DNA from: Acidimicrobiia bacterium
GTDB taxonomy: Bacteria; Actinomycetota; Acidimicrobiia; IMCC26256; JAENVU01
Length of the DNA: 55,556 nucleotides
Assembly (NCBI GenBank): GCA_025361725.1
Contig: JANYJV010000019.1
Span: forward strand, 1 to 55,556
Direction of reading: 5' to 3'
In this document: positions 40,735 to 51,232 of the stretch, one piece after another
Layout of the letters: every line of letters starts with the position of its first letter
Numbering within the stretch: position 1 is the stretch's first letter
Program-made: the position numbers and the translations under genes
Notes under the pieces: model-generated
Told to the model about the DNA's origin: nothing
Database searches by the model: none
Seen by the model: the letters and a program-made list of their open reading frames with translations, nothing else

Positions 40735-41658
40735 TCAGTCTTCATCCCCGTGGAACTTGGGGGCCTCGTGCGGCTGGCGGGTACGGCGCTCGATTTCTTC
40801 TTCTTCGGCCAACAGTCGCTCGAGTTCCGGGTCCGCCTCTTTCACGAGCGGAGCGTCCTCGGTGATCTCGGCGTCGCCAACCGCCGCTTCGTCGACCGGA
40901 ACCGACTCGGTGGCCGGGCGGCGTCGACCGCCACCGGCGGTCACGACACGACGGCCGGTCGGACCTGCGGTGTCACCAACCGCCATCGCGGCTTCCTTGG
41001 CAATCTTGTCTTCGGCCACCGTCTTGTACGGAAGGATCTCGCCCTTGTAGATCCAGACCTTCACCCCGATACGACCGAAGGTCGTGCGGGCCTCCGCCTG
41101 GCCGTAGTCGATGTCGGCGCGCAGCGTGTGGAGCGGGACTCGACCTTCGCGGTACCACTCTTTCCGACTCATTTCGGCACCACCGAGTCGACCGCCGCAC
41201 TGCACCCGAATACCGAGGGCGCCGGCCTTCATCGCGGTCTGCACGGCGCGCTTCATTGCGCGGCGGAAGCTCACGCGACCGGTGAGCTGGTCCGCAACGC
41301 CCTGAGCGATCAACGTGGCGTCGAGCTCAGGCTGCTTGATCTCTTGAATGTTGAAATGGATCTTCGGGTTACCCGTGATCTTCAGCAGTCCGGCGCGAAG
41401 GCGATCCGCCTCGGCGCCGCGGCGACCAATGACGATTCCGGGCCGCGCGGTGTACACGTCGACGCGCAGCCGATCACGAGTGCGCTCGATTTCAACGCGA
41501 CTCACCATGGCGCGCAGCAGCTCAGTGCGCAGATAGTCCCGGATCTTCCAGTCCTCGATGAGGAGTTCCTTGTATTCCTTGTCCTCAGCGAACCACCGAG
41601 ATTTCCAATCGGTCGTGATACCGAGGCGGAACCCGTACGGGTTGACCTTCTGACCCAT
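40735..41658 (-). CDS. rpsC: 30S ribosomal protein S3 with long acidic C-terminus
   Basis: mRNA-entry protein of the small subunit, 307 aa. [20 protein letters not shown], the KH region [20 protein letters not shown], and [20 protein letters not shown] are standard. S3 is often 210-280 aa; residues about 225-307 here form a charged tail rich in Glu, Asp and Arg (for example [20 protein letters not shown]). The ATG shares a base with the rplV stop (TAATG). Confidence 0.98.
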   Translation of the reverse strand: MGQKVNPYGFRLGITTDWKSRWFAEDKEYKELLIEDWKIRDYLRTELLRAMVSRVEIERTRDRLRVDVYTARPGIVIGRRGAEADRLRAGLLKITGNPKIHFNIQEIKQPELDATLIAQGVADQLTGRVSFRRAMKRAVQTAMKAGALGIRVQCGGRLGGAEMSRKEWYREGRVPLHTLRADIDYGQAEARTTFGRIGVKVWIYKGEILPYKTVAEDKIAKEAAMAVGDTAGPTGRRVVTAGGGRRRPATESVPVDEAAVGDAEITEDAPLVKEADPELERLLAEEEEIERRTRQPHEAPKFHGDED

Positions 41659-42314
41659 TACTTCGCTCCCTTCGACGAGTCGTCGGACTCGTCGGTGTCC
41701 GCGTCGGCGACGTCGGACTGTTCACCGGTACTGGCGTCATCGACCGCGTCGCCGGCATCCGTTTCGCTGGATGCAGGGTCGCTGCCTTCGATCGGCGTGG
41801 CATCCGGCGCGTCGGCGACGACCGCATCATCGTGGTCGTGGTCGTGGTCGTGCGCAACTGCGGCTTCGGCTTTGGCCGTGCTCGCTGCCACCCGACGACC
41901 GCGGCTGAGCCGACGGCGACGTTCGGTTGCGGCGCCGGTCCCCGACGCCTCTTCACGCACGGCCCGCTGACGCAGCTCATCGTCCGAGTAGCGCTCCACC
42001 ACGATCGTGATGTGGCTGGTGCGCTTCCGGATGCGCGTGCCCCGGCCGCGCGCACGGGGACGGAACCGCTTCGCGGTTGCGCCCTCATCGGCCCAGGTCG
42101 CCCCGATGAAGAGTTCGTCGCTCGGAATGTGGTCGTTATGTTCGGCGTTCGCGACAGCGGAGTCGAGCAGCTTGGCGATCTCGACCGAAGCACCGCGCTG
42201 ACTGAACCGAAGGATCTCACGAGCCTCGGTGACATCCAGGCCACGAATCATGTTGAGCACCAGACGCACCTTGGTGGGTGAGCCGGGACTGTTCCGCAGG
42301 ACCGCGCGCGTCAT
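41658..42314 (-). CDS. rplV: 50S ribosomal protein L22 with long Asp/His-rich C-terminus
   Basis: Lines the exit tunnel and helps assembly. 218 aa, against about 110-130 aa usually. The first ~115 residues are ordinary L22 ([60 protein letters not shown]). From about residue 120 there is a tail of Arg, then Asp, Ser, Ala and Thr, with an HDHDHDHDD run (about 41827-41855) that could bind metal. No frameshift is seen, so the tail is a real extension. TAATG joins it to rpsC and rpsS. Confidence 0.97.
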   Translation of the reverse strand: MTRAVLRNSPGSPTKVRLVLNMIRGLDVTEAREILRFSQRGASVEIAKLLDSAVANAEHNDHIPSDELFIGATWADEGATAKRFRPRARGRGTRIRKRTSHITIVVERYSDDELRQRAVREEASGTGAATERRRRLSRGRRVAASTAKAEAAVAHDHDHDHDDAVVADAPDATPIEGSDPASSETDAGDAVDDASTGEQSDVADADTDESDDSSKGAK

Positions 42315-42592
42315 TACCGGCGCCCCTGCTTCTCTTGCCCCGCGTGATACCGGAAGGTACGCGTCGGAGCGAACTCGCCGAGCTTGTGCCCGACCATCGC
42401 CTCGGTGCAGTACACCGGTACGTGCTTGCGCCCGTCGTGCACGGCAAACGTGTGACCGACGAACTCAGGTGTGATGGTGGAACGACGCGACCAGGTCTTG
42501 ATGACCTTGCGGTCGCCCGCTTCGTTCATGCGCTCGACCTTCACCCGGAGGTGCTCGTCGACGAATGGTCCCTTTTTGAGGCTGCGAGGCAT
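42314..42592 (-). CDS. rpsS: 30S ribosomal protein S19
   Basis: Head protein of the small subunit, 92 aa. [40 protein letters not shown] and [19 protein letters not shown] are diagnostic. It is 5 bases from rplB and overlaps rplV by one base. Confidence 0.98.
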   Translation of the reverse strand: MPRSLKKGPFVDEHLRVKVERMNEAGDRKVIKTWSRRSTITPEFVGHTFAVHDGRKHVPVYCTEAMVGHKLGEFAPTRTFRYHAGQEKQGRR

Positions 42593-42597
42593 CGCGC

Positions 42598-43434
42598 CTA
42601 CCTCCGGCTGCCGCGAGTGCGGCGACGACGAACGATCATCTGGTCAGATGCCTTGCCCTTCTTACGAGTACGGCCTTCCGGCTTGCCCCACGGCGAAACC
42701 GGGTGACGCCCACCGGAGCTCTTGCCCTCGCCACCACCGAGCGGGTGGTCGACGGGGTTCATCGCGACACCACGAACATGCGGTCGCTTGCCCTTCCAAC
42801 GGTTTCGACCGGCCTTGCCGATCGAGATCAGACCGGCCTCAGAGTTCCCGACCGCACCAATCGTGGCGCGGCAGTCGATCGGGACGCGACGCATCTCGGT
42901 CGACGGCAACCTCAAGGTGGCGTAGAGCCCTTCCTTGGCGACGAGCTGGATCGCGGCGCCCGCGCCTCGACCCATCTTGCCGCCGGCACCCGGCTTCATC
43001 TCGACGTTGTGAACGACGGTACCGACCGGGATGTAGCGCAGTGGCAGCGCGTTGCCGGGACGGATCTCGGACCCTTGACCGCTCTGCAGCATGTCGCCGA
43101 CCGCAACTCCGGACGGCGCCAGGATGTAGCGCTTTTCGCCATCCCGGTAGTGCAGCAACGCGATGCGGGCGTTGCGGTTCGGGTCGTACTCGATCGCGGC
43201 GACCTTGGCCGGCACGCCGTCCTTGTTCCGACGGAAGTCGACGAGCCGGTACTGACGCTTGTGGCCGCCACCGCGGTGGCGGGCCGTCATCCGGCCGTAG
43301 CTGTTGCGTCCACCCGTGCGCGGCTTCGGGCCGACGAGAGACTTTTCCGGCGTCGACTTCGTGATGTCCGCGAAGTCCGAGACCGATTGGAATCGACGGC
43401 CGGGTGAGGTGGGTTTGCGTTTGCGAATCGCCAT
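42598..43434 (-). CDS. rplB: 50S ribosomal protein L2
   Basis: Essential for subunit joining and peptidyl transfer, 278 aa. [20 protein letters not shown] and [20 protein letters not shown] (the histidine region) are conserved. It starts 2 bases after rplW, inside the S10 operon. Confidence 0.98.
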   Translation of the reverse strand: MAIRKRKPTSPGRRFQSVSDFADITKSTPEKSLVGPKPRTGGRNSYGRMTARHRGGGHKRQYRLVDFRRNKDGVPAKVAAIEYDPNRNARIALLHYRDGEKRYILAPSGVAVGDMLQSGQGSEIRPGNALPLRYIPVGTVVHNVEMKPGAGGKMGRGAGAAIQLVAKEGLYATLRLPSTEMRRVPIDCRATIGAVGNSEAGLISIGKAGRNRWKGKRPHVRGVAMNPVDHPLGGGEGKSSGGRHPVSPWGKPEGRTRKKGKASDQMIVRRRRTRGSRR

Positions 43435-43436
43435 CG

Positions 43437-43736
43437 TCAGCTCCCGAAGATCTCGATCGAGTCACCGGCGGCGAGCGAGACGATCGCTCGCTTCTGATCG
43501 GTGCGCTTGCCCCAGCTCCCGGTCCGACGGTTGCGCTTGCGCTTGCCGGCGCGGTTGAGGGTGTTGACGTTCAGCACGGTCACACCGAAGATTTCTTCGA
43601 CGGCCTGACGAATCTGAATTTTGTTGGCACCACCTGCGACCTCGAACGTGTAAACGTTCGCGTCGAGACTGGCGTAGGACTTCTCCGACACGATCGGTCG
43701 CAAGATCACGTCACGAGGATTGGAAAGACCACTCAT
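43437..43736 (-). CDS. rplW: 50S ribosomal protein L23
   Basis: Tunnel-exit protein that docks trigger factor and SRP, 99 aa. [20 protein letters not shown] and [20 protein letters not shown] are typical. The start is ATG 43736; the 14 extra upstream codons of the open frame are not L23-like. An 88-base gap lies before it, after rplD. Confidence 0.98.
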   Translation of the reverse strand: MSGLSNPRDVILRPIVSEKSYASLDANVYTFEVAGGANKIQIRQAVEEIFGVTVLNVNTLNRAGKRKRNRRTGSWGKRTDQKRAIVSLAAGDSIEIFGS

Positions 43737-43824
43737 CTCTTCCGCTCCTGCTCCTGCGGAGCGGGCCGCTCGGGCCACGCTGCGCTACCTGCTCGGCGGC
43801 AAGCGGCATTGCTCCACGCTCCGC

Positions 43825-44535
43825 TCATGATGCATCCCCTCCGGCGTTGGCATCGACGACGTCGATCGACGTTGCTCGGCTGCTAGCGCTGTCAGTGAGA
43901 CGACTCACGATGACCTCGAGTGTCGGCGCCGAGAACACGAGCCAATCGTTGACCAGCACGTCGTAGGCATTCAGTTCCTCGGGGAGGATGATCTGGACAC
44001 GTTCGCCGAGGTTGCGGAACGATTTCCATGCCGTCTGCTCGTCACGATCGAGCACCAGCAGTACACGAGGCGGGCGTTCGCCGGTGGGCCGCAACCCGAG
44101 GGCACCCAACGCGGTCAACGCGTCCTTCGTCTTCGGCGCATCGAACCGCCATTGGTCGAGCACCATCACGCGGCTCTCCGACGCCCGGTCGGAGAGCGCT
44201 CCGATGAGGGCGAGGCGAACCATCTTCTTGGGTGTGCGCTGCTTGTACGAGCGCGGCTTCGGTCCGTGGGCGACACCGCCACCGCGCCAATGAGGCGCAC
44301 GGATCGAACCCTGCCGAGCGCGACCGGTGCCCTTCTGACGCCACGGCTTGGCCCCACCACCGCGAACCTCGGCGCGAGTTTTCGTGCTGTGGGTTCCGGC
44401 GCGTGCTGCGGCAAGCTGCGCAGTCACCACCTGGTGGAGCACGGCCATATTGGGTTCGGTTCCGAAGATGGCTTCGGGCAACTCAACGGAACCGGCATCA
44501 CCACCGGTCTGGGTCTTCATCGTCAACGACGTCAT
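43825..44535 (-). CDS. rplD: 50S ribosomal protein L4
   Basis: Large-subunit protein, and in E. coli the autoregulator of the S10 operon. 236 aa. [40 protein letters not shown] and [14 protein letters not shown] mark it. The ATG at 44535 overlaps the rplC stop (ATGA). The upstream open frame is the rplC region and is not used. Confidence 0.98.
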   Translation of the reverse strand: MTSLTMKTQTGGDAGSVELPEAIFGTEPNMAVLHQVVTAQLAAARAGTHSTKTRAEVRGGGAKPWRQKGTGRARQGSIRAPHWRGGGVAHGPKPRSYKQRTPKKMVRLALIGALSDRASESRVMVLDQWRFDAPKTKDALTALGALGLRPTGERPPRVLLVLDRDEQTAWKSFRNLGERVQIILPEELNAYDVLVNDWLVFSAPTLEVIVSRLTDSASSRATSIDVVDANAGGDAS

Positions 44536-45176
44536 CGCGCACCTGCCTTCACGGCATCGCGCAGGAAGAGCAATCCGCCGTTGGCACCCGGCACCGAGCC
44601 CCGAACGATCACGAGGTTGCGCTCGGCGTCGCCTTCGACCACTTCGAGATTGAGCGTCGTGGTCTTCACGTTGCCCATCTGGCCTGCCATCTTCATGCCT
44701 TTGAACACGCGAGCGGGGGTGGCGCATGCGCCGATCGACCCCGGAGCCCGATGCTTCTTGTGGTTACCGTGCGACGCGCCTTGGCCTTTGAAGTTGTGAC
44801 GCTTCATGACCCCGGCGAAGCCCTTCCCCTTCGAGACCCCGCTCACATCCACGCGGTCACCCTTGGCGAAGATGTCGGCGACGATCGCCTGCCCAACGGC
44901 GAAGTCCGAAAGGTCATCGACCCGCAGCTCAACGAGATGCTTGGTCGGACCGATCCCTGCAGCGGCGAGGTGCCCGATCTCGGGCTTGCTCAACCGACCG
45001 GCTTTGGTCTCGCCGAACGCGATCTGCACCGCGGCATACCCGTCACGCTCGGGTGTCTTGAGCTGCACGACATGGCAAGGCCCGGCCTGGATGACCGTCA
45101 CCGGGATCACCCGGTTTTCCTCATCCCACATCTGGGTCATGCCGAGCTTTCGCCCGAGGATTCCCTTGGAAGCCAT
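44532..45176 (-). CDS. rplC: 50S ribosomal protein L3
   Basis: Early-assembly protein near the peptidyl-transferase centre, 214 aa. [40 protein letters not shown] and [20 protein letters not shown] are conserved. 207 bases separate it from rpsJ, and the segment before it carries a strong UUCG-loop hairpin and a possible promoter, so its transcription may be partly independent of rpsJ. Confidence 0.98.
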   Translation of the reverse strand: MASKGILGRKLGMTQMWDEENRVIPVTVIQAGPCHVVQLKTPERDGYAAVQIAFGETKAGRLSKPEIGHLAAAGIGPTKHLVELRVDDLSDFAVGQAIVADIFAKGDRVDVSGVSKGKGFAGVMKRHNFKGQGASHGNHKKHRAPGSIGACATPARVFKGMKMAGQMGNVKTTTLNLEVVEGDAERNLVIVRGSVPGANGGLLFLRDAVKAGAR

Positions 45177-45221
45177 TGTTTCGCCTTCTTCTGGTCAACC
45201 GGCGAGGCCGGCTGGCACGCG

Positions 45222-45255
45222 AACGCTCCGTCGGGACGAATCCCGGCGGAGCGTT
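45222..45255 (-). promoter_or_regulatory. rplC leader hairpin with UUCG loop
   Basis: AACGCTCCG (45222-45230) pairs with CGGAGCGTT (45247-45255), and an inner stem is closed by a TTCG loop on the transcribed (minus) strand. There is no T-run after it, so it is not a classical terminator. It lies 46 bases before the rplC start, where an attenuator or regulatory leader could sit. Confidence 0.5.
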
Positions 45256-45284
45256 GGTTCGGTTGTGCCGTACGGTTCCGTCGC

Positions 45285-45315
45285 GCTATGCGCGCTCGGC
45301 CTGCACGGACGTCAA
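45285..45315 (-). promoter_or_regulatory. Possible promoter for rplC
   Basis: On the minus strand TTGACG (45315-45310) could be a -35 box, with a weak -10 near CATAGC (45290-45285) at about 18-19 bases. It precedes the leader hairpin and rplC. The -35 is good, the -10 poor. Confidence 0.3.
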
Positions 45316-45383
45316 TTGACGAGGCAGGCGAACCTAGTCCATCGGGCCGCCTCACCACCATCTGGCGGTAAGGCTCTGCCGGG

Positions 45384-45698
45384 TTAGACGCCTTGGATCT
45401 TGATTTCGATGTCCACGCCGGCTGGAAGATCCAGCCGTTGGAGGGACTCGACGGTCTTGCCCGCCGGCTCGACGATGTCGAGCAAGCGCTTGTGAATTCG
45501 CATTTCGAAATGTTCGCGAGAGTCCTTGTCGACGTGTGGTCCGCGAACGACGCAGTACCGGTGGATCTCCGTTGGGAGCGGGACCGGTCCCCGCACTCGG
45601 GCTCCGGTCCGCACCACCGTCTCGACGATCTTCTTCGTCGACTGATCGATGATCTCGTGGTCGTACGCCTTGAGCCGGATCCTGATCTTCTGCGCCAT
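45384..45698 (-). CDS. rpsJ: 30S ribosomal protein S10
   Basis: Small-subunit protein, also the NusE antitermination factor, 104 aa. [20 protein letters not shown] and [20 protein letters not shown] are diagnostic. It is only 11 bases after tuf, so it is part of the str operon transcript here, with the usual gap placed after rpsJ instead of before it. Confidence 0.98.
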   Translation of the reverse strand: MAQKIRIRLKAYDHEIIDQSTKKIVETVVRTGARVRGPVPLPTEIHRYCVVRGPHVDKDSREHFEMRIHKRLLDIVEPAGKTVESLQRLDLPAGVDIEIKIQGV

Positions 45699-45709
45699 GG
45701 GGTTCCCGA

Positions 45710-46897
45710 CTACTTCAAGATCTTGGTGACACGGCCCGCACCGACGGTGCGTCCACCTTCACGGATGGCGAACCGGAGTCCGTCTTCCATTGCGATCGCC
45801 TTCTGCAACTGGATCGTCATCTCGGTGTTGTCGCCGGGCATGACCATCTCGGTGCCCTCGGGGAGATTGATCGTGCCGGTGACGTCCGTCGTCCGGAAAT
45901 AGAACTGCGGGTGGTAGTTGGCGAAGAACGGCGTGTGCCGGCCGCCTTCTTCCTTCGTCAGCACGTAGACCTGAGCTTCGAAGTCGGTGTGCGGGGTGAT
46001 CGAGCCCGGCTTGGCGAGCACCTGACCGCGCTCGACATCTTCCTTCTTCGTGCCACGGAGCAGGGCGCCGATATTGTCGCCGGCCTGACCCTGGTCGAGG
46101 AGCTTGCGGAACATCTCGACCCCGGTGCAGGTGGTCTTCTGCGTGTCCCGCAGACCGACGATCTCGATCTCGTCACCGGTGTGAACAATGCCCTGCTCGA
46201 CCTTGCCGGTCACGACGGTGCCACGACCGGTGATCGTGAAGACGTCCTCGATCGGCATCAGGAACGGCTTCTCGAGCTCACGGACGGGCTCGACGATGAA
46301 CGAGTCGACGGCGTTCATGAGCTCCATGACGCCGGTTGCGGCATCGGCGTCGCCTTCGAGCGCCTTCAGCGCCGAAACTCGAATCACCGGGGTGTCGTCA
46401 CCCGGGTACTCGTACTCGCTCAGCAGCTCGCGAACCTCGAGCTCGACCAGCTCGAGGAGCTCCTCGTCCTCGACCTGGTCGCACTTGTTCAGTGCCACAA
46501 CGATCGACGGGACGCCGACCTGGCGGGCCAGCACCACGTGCTCACGCGTCTGAGGCATCGGACCATCGGTGGCAGCAACCACCAGGATCGCGCCGTCGAT
46601 CTGCGCAGCACCGGTGATCATGTTCTTGATGTAGTCGGCGTGGCCGGGCATGTCGACGTGCGCGTAGTGACGCGGCTCCGTCTCGTACTCGACGTGCGCG
46701 ATGTTGATCGTGATACCGCGCTCGCGCTCTTCCGGCGCCTTGTCGATCATGTCGAACGCGGTAGCCTGCACGTTCGGATTGCCTTCTGCCAGCACGCGGG
46801 TGATCGCTGCTGTCAGCGTGGTCTTTCCATGGTCGATGTGACCCATGGTGCCGATGTTGAGGTGCGGCTTGTTCCGCTCGAACTTGGCCTTTGCCAT
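45710..46897 (-). CDS. tuf: Translation elongation factor EF-Tu
   Basis: GTPase that delivers aminoacyl-tRNA, 395 aa. The P-loop is [16 protein letters not shown]2/G3 are [15 protein letters not shown] and [14 protein letters not shown], and G4 is NKCDQ. The G1 reads GHIDHGKT where GHVDHGKT is commoner. It is in the normal place after fusA, with a 63-base gap. Confidence 0.98.
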   Translation of the reverse strand: MAKAKFERNKPHLNIGTMGHIDHGKTTLTAAITRVLAEGNPNVQATAFDMIDKAPEERERGITINIAHVEYETEPRHYAHVDMPGHADYIKNMITGAAQIDGAILVVAATDGPMPQTREHVVLARQVGVPSIVVALNKCDQVEDEELLELVELEVRELLSEYEYPGDDTPVIRVSALKALEGDADAATGVMELMNAVDSFIVEPVRELEKPFLMPIEDVFTITGRGTVVTGKVEQGIVHTGDEIEIVGLRDTQKTTCTGVEMFRKLLDQGQAGDNIGALLRGTKKEDVERGQVLAKPGSITPHTDFEAQVYVLTKEEGGRHTPFFANYHPQFYFRTTDVTGTINLPEGTEMVMPGDNTEMTIQLQKAIAMEDGLRFAIREGGRTVGAGRVTKILK

Positions 46898-46960
46898 CTT
46901 CCTTGCTCCGTTCGTTGCGACCGCGCGTGGTACGGCCGTGGTCGTGATTCTGAGGTGCGA

Positions 46961-49060
46961 CTACTCGCCGCGGACTCGTTTGACGATCTCCTGCGCGATC
47001 GACTCCGGCACCTGGGAGTAGGAGTCGAACTGCATGGTGTACGTCGCGCGCCCCTGGGTACGGGAGCGAAGGTCGCCAACATAGCCGAACATCTCGGCCA
47101 GCGGCACCTTGGCGTTGACAACATGTGAGGTTCCGCGCTGCTCCATACCCTCGACCTGGCCGCGCCGCGAGCTGAGATCGCCGATGACGTCACCCATGTA
47201 GTCCTCCGGGGTGACCACCTCGACCGCCATCATCGGCTCGAGCAGTGCCGGGTCCGCCAAGCGGGCGGCCTTCTTGACCGCCATTGAACCTGCGATCTTG
47301 AACGCCATTTCGGACGAGTCGACGTCGTGGTAGGAACCGAAGGTCAGAATCGCCCGGACGTCCACGAGGGCATATCCGGCGACAACGCCACCTTCGAGCG
47401 CCTCCTGGATGCCGGCATCGACGGCGGGGATGTACTCCCGCGGGATGAGACCGCCTTTGATCTTGTCGACGAACTCGTAGCCGCCGCCGGGACCAGTGGG
47501 CTCCAGACTGATGACGACGTGGCCGTATTGACCCCGACCGCCGGTCTGACGCACGTACTTCTCTTCGACCTTCTCGACCGTCTTGGTGATCGTTTCGCGG
47601 TATGCCACCTGCGGCTTGCCGACGTGGGCCTCGACGCCGAACTCGCGCATCATGCGGTCCACGAGGATCTCCAGGTGGAGCTCGCCCATCCCGGCGATGA
47701 TCGTCTGACCGGTTTCGTCGTCGGTGTGGACCTGGAAGGTCGGGTCCTCCTCCGACAAGGAACCGAGCGCTCGACCGAGCTTGTCCTGGTCAGCCTTGGT
47801 CTTCGGCTCGATCGCAACGGAGATCACGGGCTCGGGGAACGTCATCCGCTCGAGCACGATCGGGAGACTGGGATCACAGAGGGTGTCACCGGTCGTGGTG
47901 TTCTTGAATCCGACGCCCGCGACGATGTCGCCGGCGAAGACCGCGTCCTTGTCTTCCCGGTGGTTCGCGTGCATCTGGAGGATTCGGCCGATCCGCTCCT
48001 TCTTGTCCTTCGTCGCGTTGAGGATCGACGCGCCGGTTTGGATGGAGCCCGAATACACGCGGAAGTACGTCAGCTTGCCGACGTAGGGGTCACTCATGAT
48101 CTTGAACGCCAAGGCCGAGAACGGCTCGCTGTCCGAGGCCTGGCGACTCATGGGCTCGCCGGTCTTGATGTCCGTGCCCTCGATCTGGATCACGTCGAGC
48201 GGGCTCGGCAGGTAGTCCACGACGGCGTCGAGCAACGGCTGCACACCCTTGTTCTTGAACGCAGTTCCGCACAGGATCGGCACGGTCCCGGCGGTGATCG
48301 TGGCGTGACGCAAGCCGGTGCGCAGGTCCTGCGCGGTGATCTCTTCCTCACCTACGTACTTCTCGAGCACGTTCTCGTCGTGCTGGGAGACGACGTCGAT
48401 GAGCTGATGACGCCAGTTCTCGGCGTCCTCGAGCATGTCCTCGGGGATGTCGACGGTCTGGAAGTCCTCGCCCATCCCGTCGTCCCACACGAGCGCCTTC
48501 ATCTGGAGCAGGTCGATGACGCCACGGAACTCGCTCTCGGCGCCGATCGGCAACTGGATGACGGCAGTCTCGGCGTCGAGACGATCCTTGATCATCTCCA
48601 GGCAGCGGTAGAAATCCGCGCCGATGCGGTCCATCTTGTTGACGAAGCACATGCGCGGTACCGAGTACTTATTAGCTTGGCGCCAGACCGTCTCGGTCTG
48701 CGGCTCCACACCGGCGACCGCGTCGAAGACGGCAACTGCGCCGTCGAGCACTCGCAACGACCGCTCGACTTCAACCGTGAAGTCGACGTGGCCCGGGGTG
48801 TCGATGATGTTGATCCAGCAGTCGCGCCACTTGCAGGTGGTGGCGGCGCTGGTGATCGTGATCCCGCGCTCTTGCTCCTGGACCATCCAGTCCATGACGG
48901 CGGCGCCTTCGTGCACCTCACCGATCTTGTACGTCCGGCCGGTGTAGTACAGGATCCGCTCGGTCGTCGTGGTCTTGCCGGCATCGATGTGCGCCATGAT
49001 TCCGATGTTGCGAGTCCGCGCCAGCGGAAACTCCCTGATGATCGGTGCATCCTTCGCCAT
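46961..49060 (-). CDS. fusA: Translation elongation factor EF-G
   Basis: Ribosomal translocase GTPase, 699 aa. G motifs are [40 protein letters not shown] and [16 protein letters not shown]. Domains II-V follow, with [20 protein letters not shown] and [21 protein letters not shown] 182-base gap separates it from rpsG; I see no clear element in it beyond a 5-bp hairpin near 49220-49235. Confidence 0.98.
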   Translation of the reverse strand: MAKDAPIIREFPLARTRNIGIMAHIDAGKTTTTERILYYTGRTYKIGEVHEGAAVMDWMVQEQERGITITSAATTCKWRDCWINIIDTPGHVDFTVEVERSLRVLDGAVAVFDAVAGVEPQTETVWRQANKYSVPRMCFVNKMDRIGADFYRCLEMIKDRLDAETAVIQLPIGAESEFRGVIDLLQMKALVWDDGMGEDFQTVDIPEDMLEDAENWRHQLIDVVSQHDENVLEKYVGEEEITAQDLRTGLRHATITAGTVPILCGTAFKNKGVQPLLDAVVDYLPSPLDVIQIEGTDIKTGEPMSRQASDSEPFSALAFKIMSDPYVGKLTYFRVYSGSIQTGASILNATKDKKERIGRILQMHANHREDKDAVFAGDIVAGVGFKNTTTGDTLCDPSLPIVLERMTFPEPVISVAIEPKTKADQDKLGRALGSLSEEDPTFQVHTDDETGQTIIAGMGELHLEILVDRMMREFGVEAHVGKPQVAYRETITKTVEKVEEKYVRQTGGRGQYGHVVISLEPTGPGGGYEFVDKIKGGLIPREYIPAVDAGIQEALEGGVVAGYALVDVRAILTFGSYHDVDSSEMAFKIAGSMAVKKAARLADPALLEPMMAVEVVTPEDYMGDVIGDLSSRRGQVEGMEQRGTSHVVNAKVPLAEMFGYVGDLRSRTQGRATYTMQFDSYSQVPESIAQEIVKRVRGE

Positions 49061-49242
49061 GTTCCTTCTTCTTTCCTCGTTCTCTTCTCACCCACGGACA
49101 AGCGTCTGCGAATGTGCTGGGCCGCCGCACGCGGGCCGACGCCGGTGTCCGTCCACCAAGCGAGTTCTGTGCGAGCCACCAGGCGAGCACAGATGTCTGA
49201 GCGACTGGACGGATACCGGTGGCGGAGCCGCCTCCGGAAGAA

Positions 49243-49713
49243 TTACCAGCGGTAGTGCGCAAACGCCTTGTTCGACTCCGCCATCTTCTGCAGGTCGTCC
49301 TTGCGCTTGATCGCCGCGCCCAGACCGTTGCTCGCATCCATCAACTCAGCAGCCAACCGGCCCGCCATCGTCTTCTCTCGACGCTGCCGTGAGTAGCCGA
49401 CCAGCCAGCGAATCGCGAGGGTGGTAGCACGACGAGGGCGAACCTCGACCGGGACCTGGTAGGTCGCGCCACCGACACGACGGGATTTCACCTCGAGCAC
49501 TGGGCGCACGTTCTCGACCGCGCGCTTGAGGGTCGGGATCGGGTCGCCGCCGGTCTTCTTCTCGATCTCCTCAAGCGCCGAGTACACGATCCGCTCCGCG
49601 GTCGAGCGCTGACCACGCTGGAGAATCTTGTTGACGAGCTGGGTCACGACCACCGAGCGATGCACGGGATCGGGCGTGAGCTCACGACGGGGGGCAGGAC
49701 CCTTGCGAGGCAC
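49243..49713 (-). CDS. rpsG: 30S ribosomal protein S7
   Basis: Head-initiating small-subunit protein, 156 aa. [40 protein letters not shown] and [20 protein letters not shown] are typical. It starts with GTG 49713, 2 bases after the rpsL stop. Confidence 0.98.
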   Translation of the reverse strand: MPRKGPAPRRELTPDPVHRSVVVTQLVNKILQRGQRSTAERIVYSALEEIEKKTGGDPIPTLKRAVENVRPVLEVKSRRVGGATYQVPVEVRPRRATTLAIRWLVGYSRQRREKTMAGRLAAELMDASNGLGAAIKRKDDLQKMAESNKAFAHYRW

Positions 49714-49715
49714 GA

Positions 49716-50084
49716 CTAACCCTTCTTGGCGCCGTAGCGACTACGGGCCTGTTTGCGATTGGCGACACCGCTCGCGTCCAACGCGCCGCGGATGATCTTG
49801 TACCGGACACCCGGAAGGTCCTTCACCCGGCCGCCACGTACGAGCACGATGGAGTGCTCCTGGAGGTTGTGACCGATCCCCGGGATGTAGGCCGTGATCT
49901 CGACGCCGGTGGTCAGACGGACACGGGCCACCTTGCGTAGGGCGGAGTTCGGCTTCTTCGGTGTGGTGGTGAACACGCGCGTGCACACGCCCCGACGCTG
50001 CGGAGACCCCTTCAGTGCGGGCGTCTTCGACTTGTCGGTCTTGCTCTCCCGGCCCTTACGGACCAACTGGGCAATCGTGGGCAC
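49716..50084 (-). CDS. rpsL: 30S ribosomal protein S12
   Basis: Decoding-centre protein, 122 aa. [40 protein letters not shown] and [20 protein letters not shown] are conserved. The lysines whose change gives streptomycin resistance in other species (in TPKKPNS and GRVKDLPG) are unchanged. The start is GTG 50084, with GGAGAG upstream. A 6-bp hairpin (50159-50175) lies about 75 bases upstream, in a 129-base gap that should hold the str-operon promoter. I cannot locate its boxes. Confidence 0.98.
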   Translation of the reverse strand: MPTIAQLVRKGRESKTDKSKTPALKGSPQRRGVCTRVFTTTPKKPNSALRKVARVRLTTGVEITAYIPGIGHNLQEHSIVLVRGGRVKDLPGVRYKIIRGALDASGVANRKQARSRYGAKKG

Positions 50085-50213
50085 AGCTCTCCAACTGGTT
50101 GCGGGCCCGGAGGCCCTCGTAGAACTTTCGTTGCGCCCAGACGGCGCGACGAGCGGCGGCGACCTTCGCGGTCGCACAAGCCCATGGAGGCTACGCCTTC
50201 GCGCGCCCCTGGA

Positions 50214-50519
50214 TCAAACCCAGGCCGTTCCCGTGTCAAGGACACGCGTGCCGCCCGCTCGCGCGGGCCGAGCGAGTTTCAGGGCGCACCACAGCAACAG
50301 CAGCGAGCCGGAGAAAGCAATACCCAAGCCAACGGCACCAACGACAAGTCGATTTCCGAGCGACACCGGACCATCGATGTCCGTGCCGTCGGCCGTGAAC
50401 AGAAAGGTGACGAACAGAGCATCGAAAATGACGAAGAGTCCCAGCAGTACACCGACCCACAGGCCCGCCGTTCGAAAGCAACGCCAGGGACGCACGCGCG
50501 CGGGCCGTTCAACGCTCAT
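50214..50519 (-). CDS. Small two-helix membrane protein
   Basis: A 101-aa protein with two clear membrane helices: GLWVGVLLGLFVIFDALFVT and LVVGAVGLGIAFSGSLLLLW. Between them is a short outside loop, and the ends are basic. It starts 3 bases after vapC, so it is likely co-transcribed with vapBC. I do not recognise a family. Its place between a toxin-antitoxin pair and rpsL is not standard. Function unknown. Confidence 0.7.
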   Translation of the reverse strand: MSVERPARVRPWRCFRTAGLWVGVLLGLFVIFDALFVTFLFTADGTDIDGPVSLGNRLVVGAVGLGIAFSGSLLLLWCALKLARPARAGGTRVLDTGTAWV

Positions 50520-50522
50520 CGT

Positions 50523-50918
50523 TCATCCGATGCGCTCCAAACTTGGTACCGCGTCAAAGCCTCGGTCGTAGGACAGCAGGCGCGAGATCTGTCGGTCTCT
50601 CATCACGGCCACGTGCAGCGCGTCACGTGCAGAGAGCGTCCAGTGGTTCAACAAGATCTCGGATGCCGCCAGCGTGTCGCCGTGCTCGATCGGGAAGACG
50701 TCCTCCACGATGTCGTTCAGAACCCGGAAGCAAGGTCCGATCGCATCCGGGCGATCAATCGCTCTATATCGGTGCAAGATCTCCTGATAGACCTCGGCAT
50801 CGGTCACCAGCCGATCTCCTGCGCTCACGGCGCGCTCGAGCGCACGGCGCGCGTCGGCCTGGTGTGGATGTTTCCCGCCAACGAGATACATCGGGACGTT
50901 CGAGTCCACGAAGATCAC
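50523..50918 (-). CDS. vapC: VapC-type PIN-domain toxin
   Basis: Predicted PIN-domain ribonuclease, 131 aa, held by the antitoxin upstream. The acidic site is visible: Asp5 in IFVDSNVPMYL, Glu42/Glu46 in DAEVYQEILHRY, Asp99 in LSARDALHVAVM, and Asp118/Asp122 in LLSYDRGFDAVP. The start is GTG 50918, overlapping the vapB stop (GTGA); the longer frame upstream is not used. No frame break is seen, so it may be active. Substrate RNA is unknown (VapC proteins cut tRNA or rRNA in other species). Confidence 0.92.
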   Translation of the reverse strand: MIFVDSNVPMYLVGGKHPHQADARRALERAVSAGDRLVTDAEVYQEILHRYRAIDRPDAIGPCFRVLNDIVEDVFPIEHGDTLAASEILLNHWTLSARDALHVAVMRDRQISRLLSYDRGFDAVPSLERIG

Positions 50919-51160
50919 ATCGACGCGCCCCGGTGGATCTCCGCGATCATGTCGTCGATGTCCGGTGCCGGGAAATCGTACGCGCTCGCCGCATAAATCG
51001 CATCGAGCTTCGTACCGGCATCCCCGGTCGCAGCACCATGCTCGGCCTGGCGCAGCGCCTGGCGCGCCCACTCCGAGAGGGTTGTGCCGGCCCGATCCGA
51101 CGCGGCTCGGAACCGCGCGAGCTCCGCTTCGTCAACGACGACTTGCAGCCTCGTACTCAT
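50915..51160 (-). CDS. vapB: VapB-type antitoxin, ribbon-helix-helix-like
   Basis: An 81-aa partner of vapC. MSTRLQVVVDEAELARFRAA and GTTLSEWARQALRQAEHG resemble a ribbon-helix-helix DNA-binding domain. The acidic, flexible C-terminus (DFPAPDIDDMIAEIHRG) would wrap the toxin. It begins at ATG 51160, just at a small inverted repeat, so it probably represses its own promoter. The stop overlaps vapC. Confidence 0.85.
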   Translation of the reverse strand: MSTRLQVVVDEAELARFRAASDRAGTTLSEWARQALRQAEHGAATGDAGTKLDAIYAASAYDFPAPDIDDMIAEIHRGASM

Positions 51161-51172
51161 ACCATGAGTATA
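51154..51172 (-). promoter_or_regulatory. vapB operator and probable leaderless promoter
   Basis: TACTCAT (51154-51160), a 3-base spacer, and ATGAGTA (51164-51170) form a perfect inverted repeat that includes the vapB start codon. On the minus strand TATACT (51172-51167) fits a -10 box. Transcription would begin at or next to the ATG, giving a leaderless mRNA. A matching -35 was not found. Confidence 0.5.
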
Positions 51173-51232
51173 TCCGCATGGCCTTGTGAGGCCCCGACGC
51201 CGGCATGATTCCCACGCGTCTCACGGCGCGCA

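Noticed and set aside
49061-49242. tRNA gene in the fusA-rpsG gap
   Set aside because: The stretch has no cloverleaf, T-loop or anticodon pattern. No tRNA or rRNA gene was seen in the window.
45911-49255. Two long plus-strand open frames (405 and 642 aa) opposite tuf and fusA
   Set aside because: Antisense shadows of two highly conserved genes in GC-rich DNA. They have no recognisable domain.
50012-50245. 77-aa minus-strand open frame upstream of rpsL
   Set aside because: It overlaps rpsL out of frame and is Arg/Gly/Pro-rich; nothing supports it.
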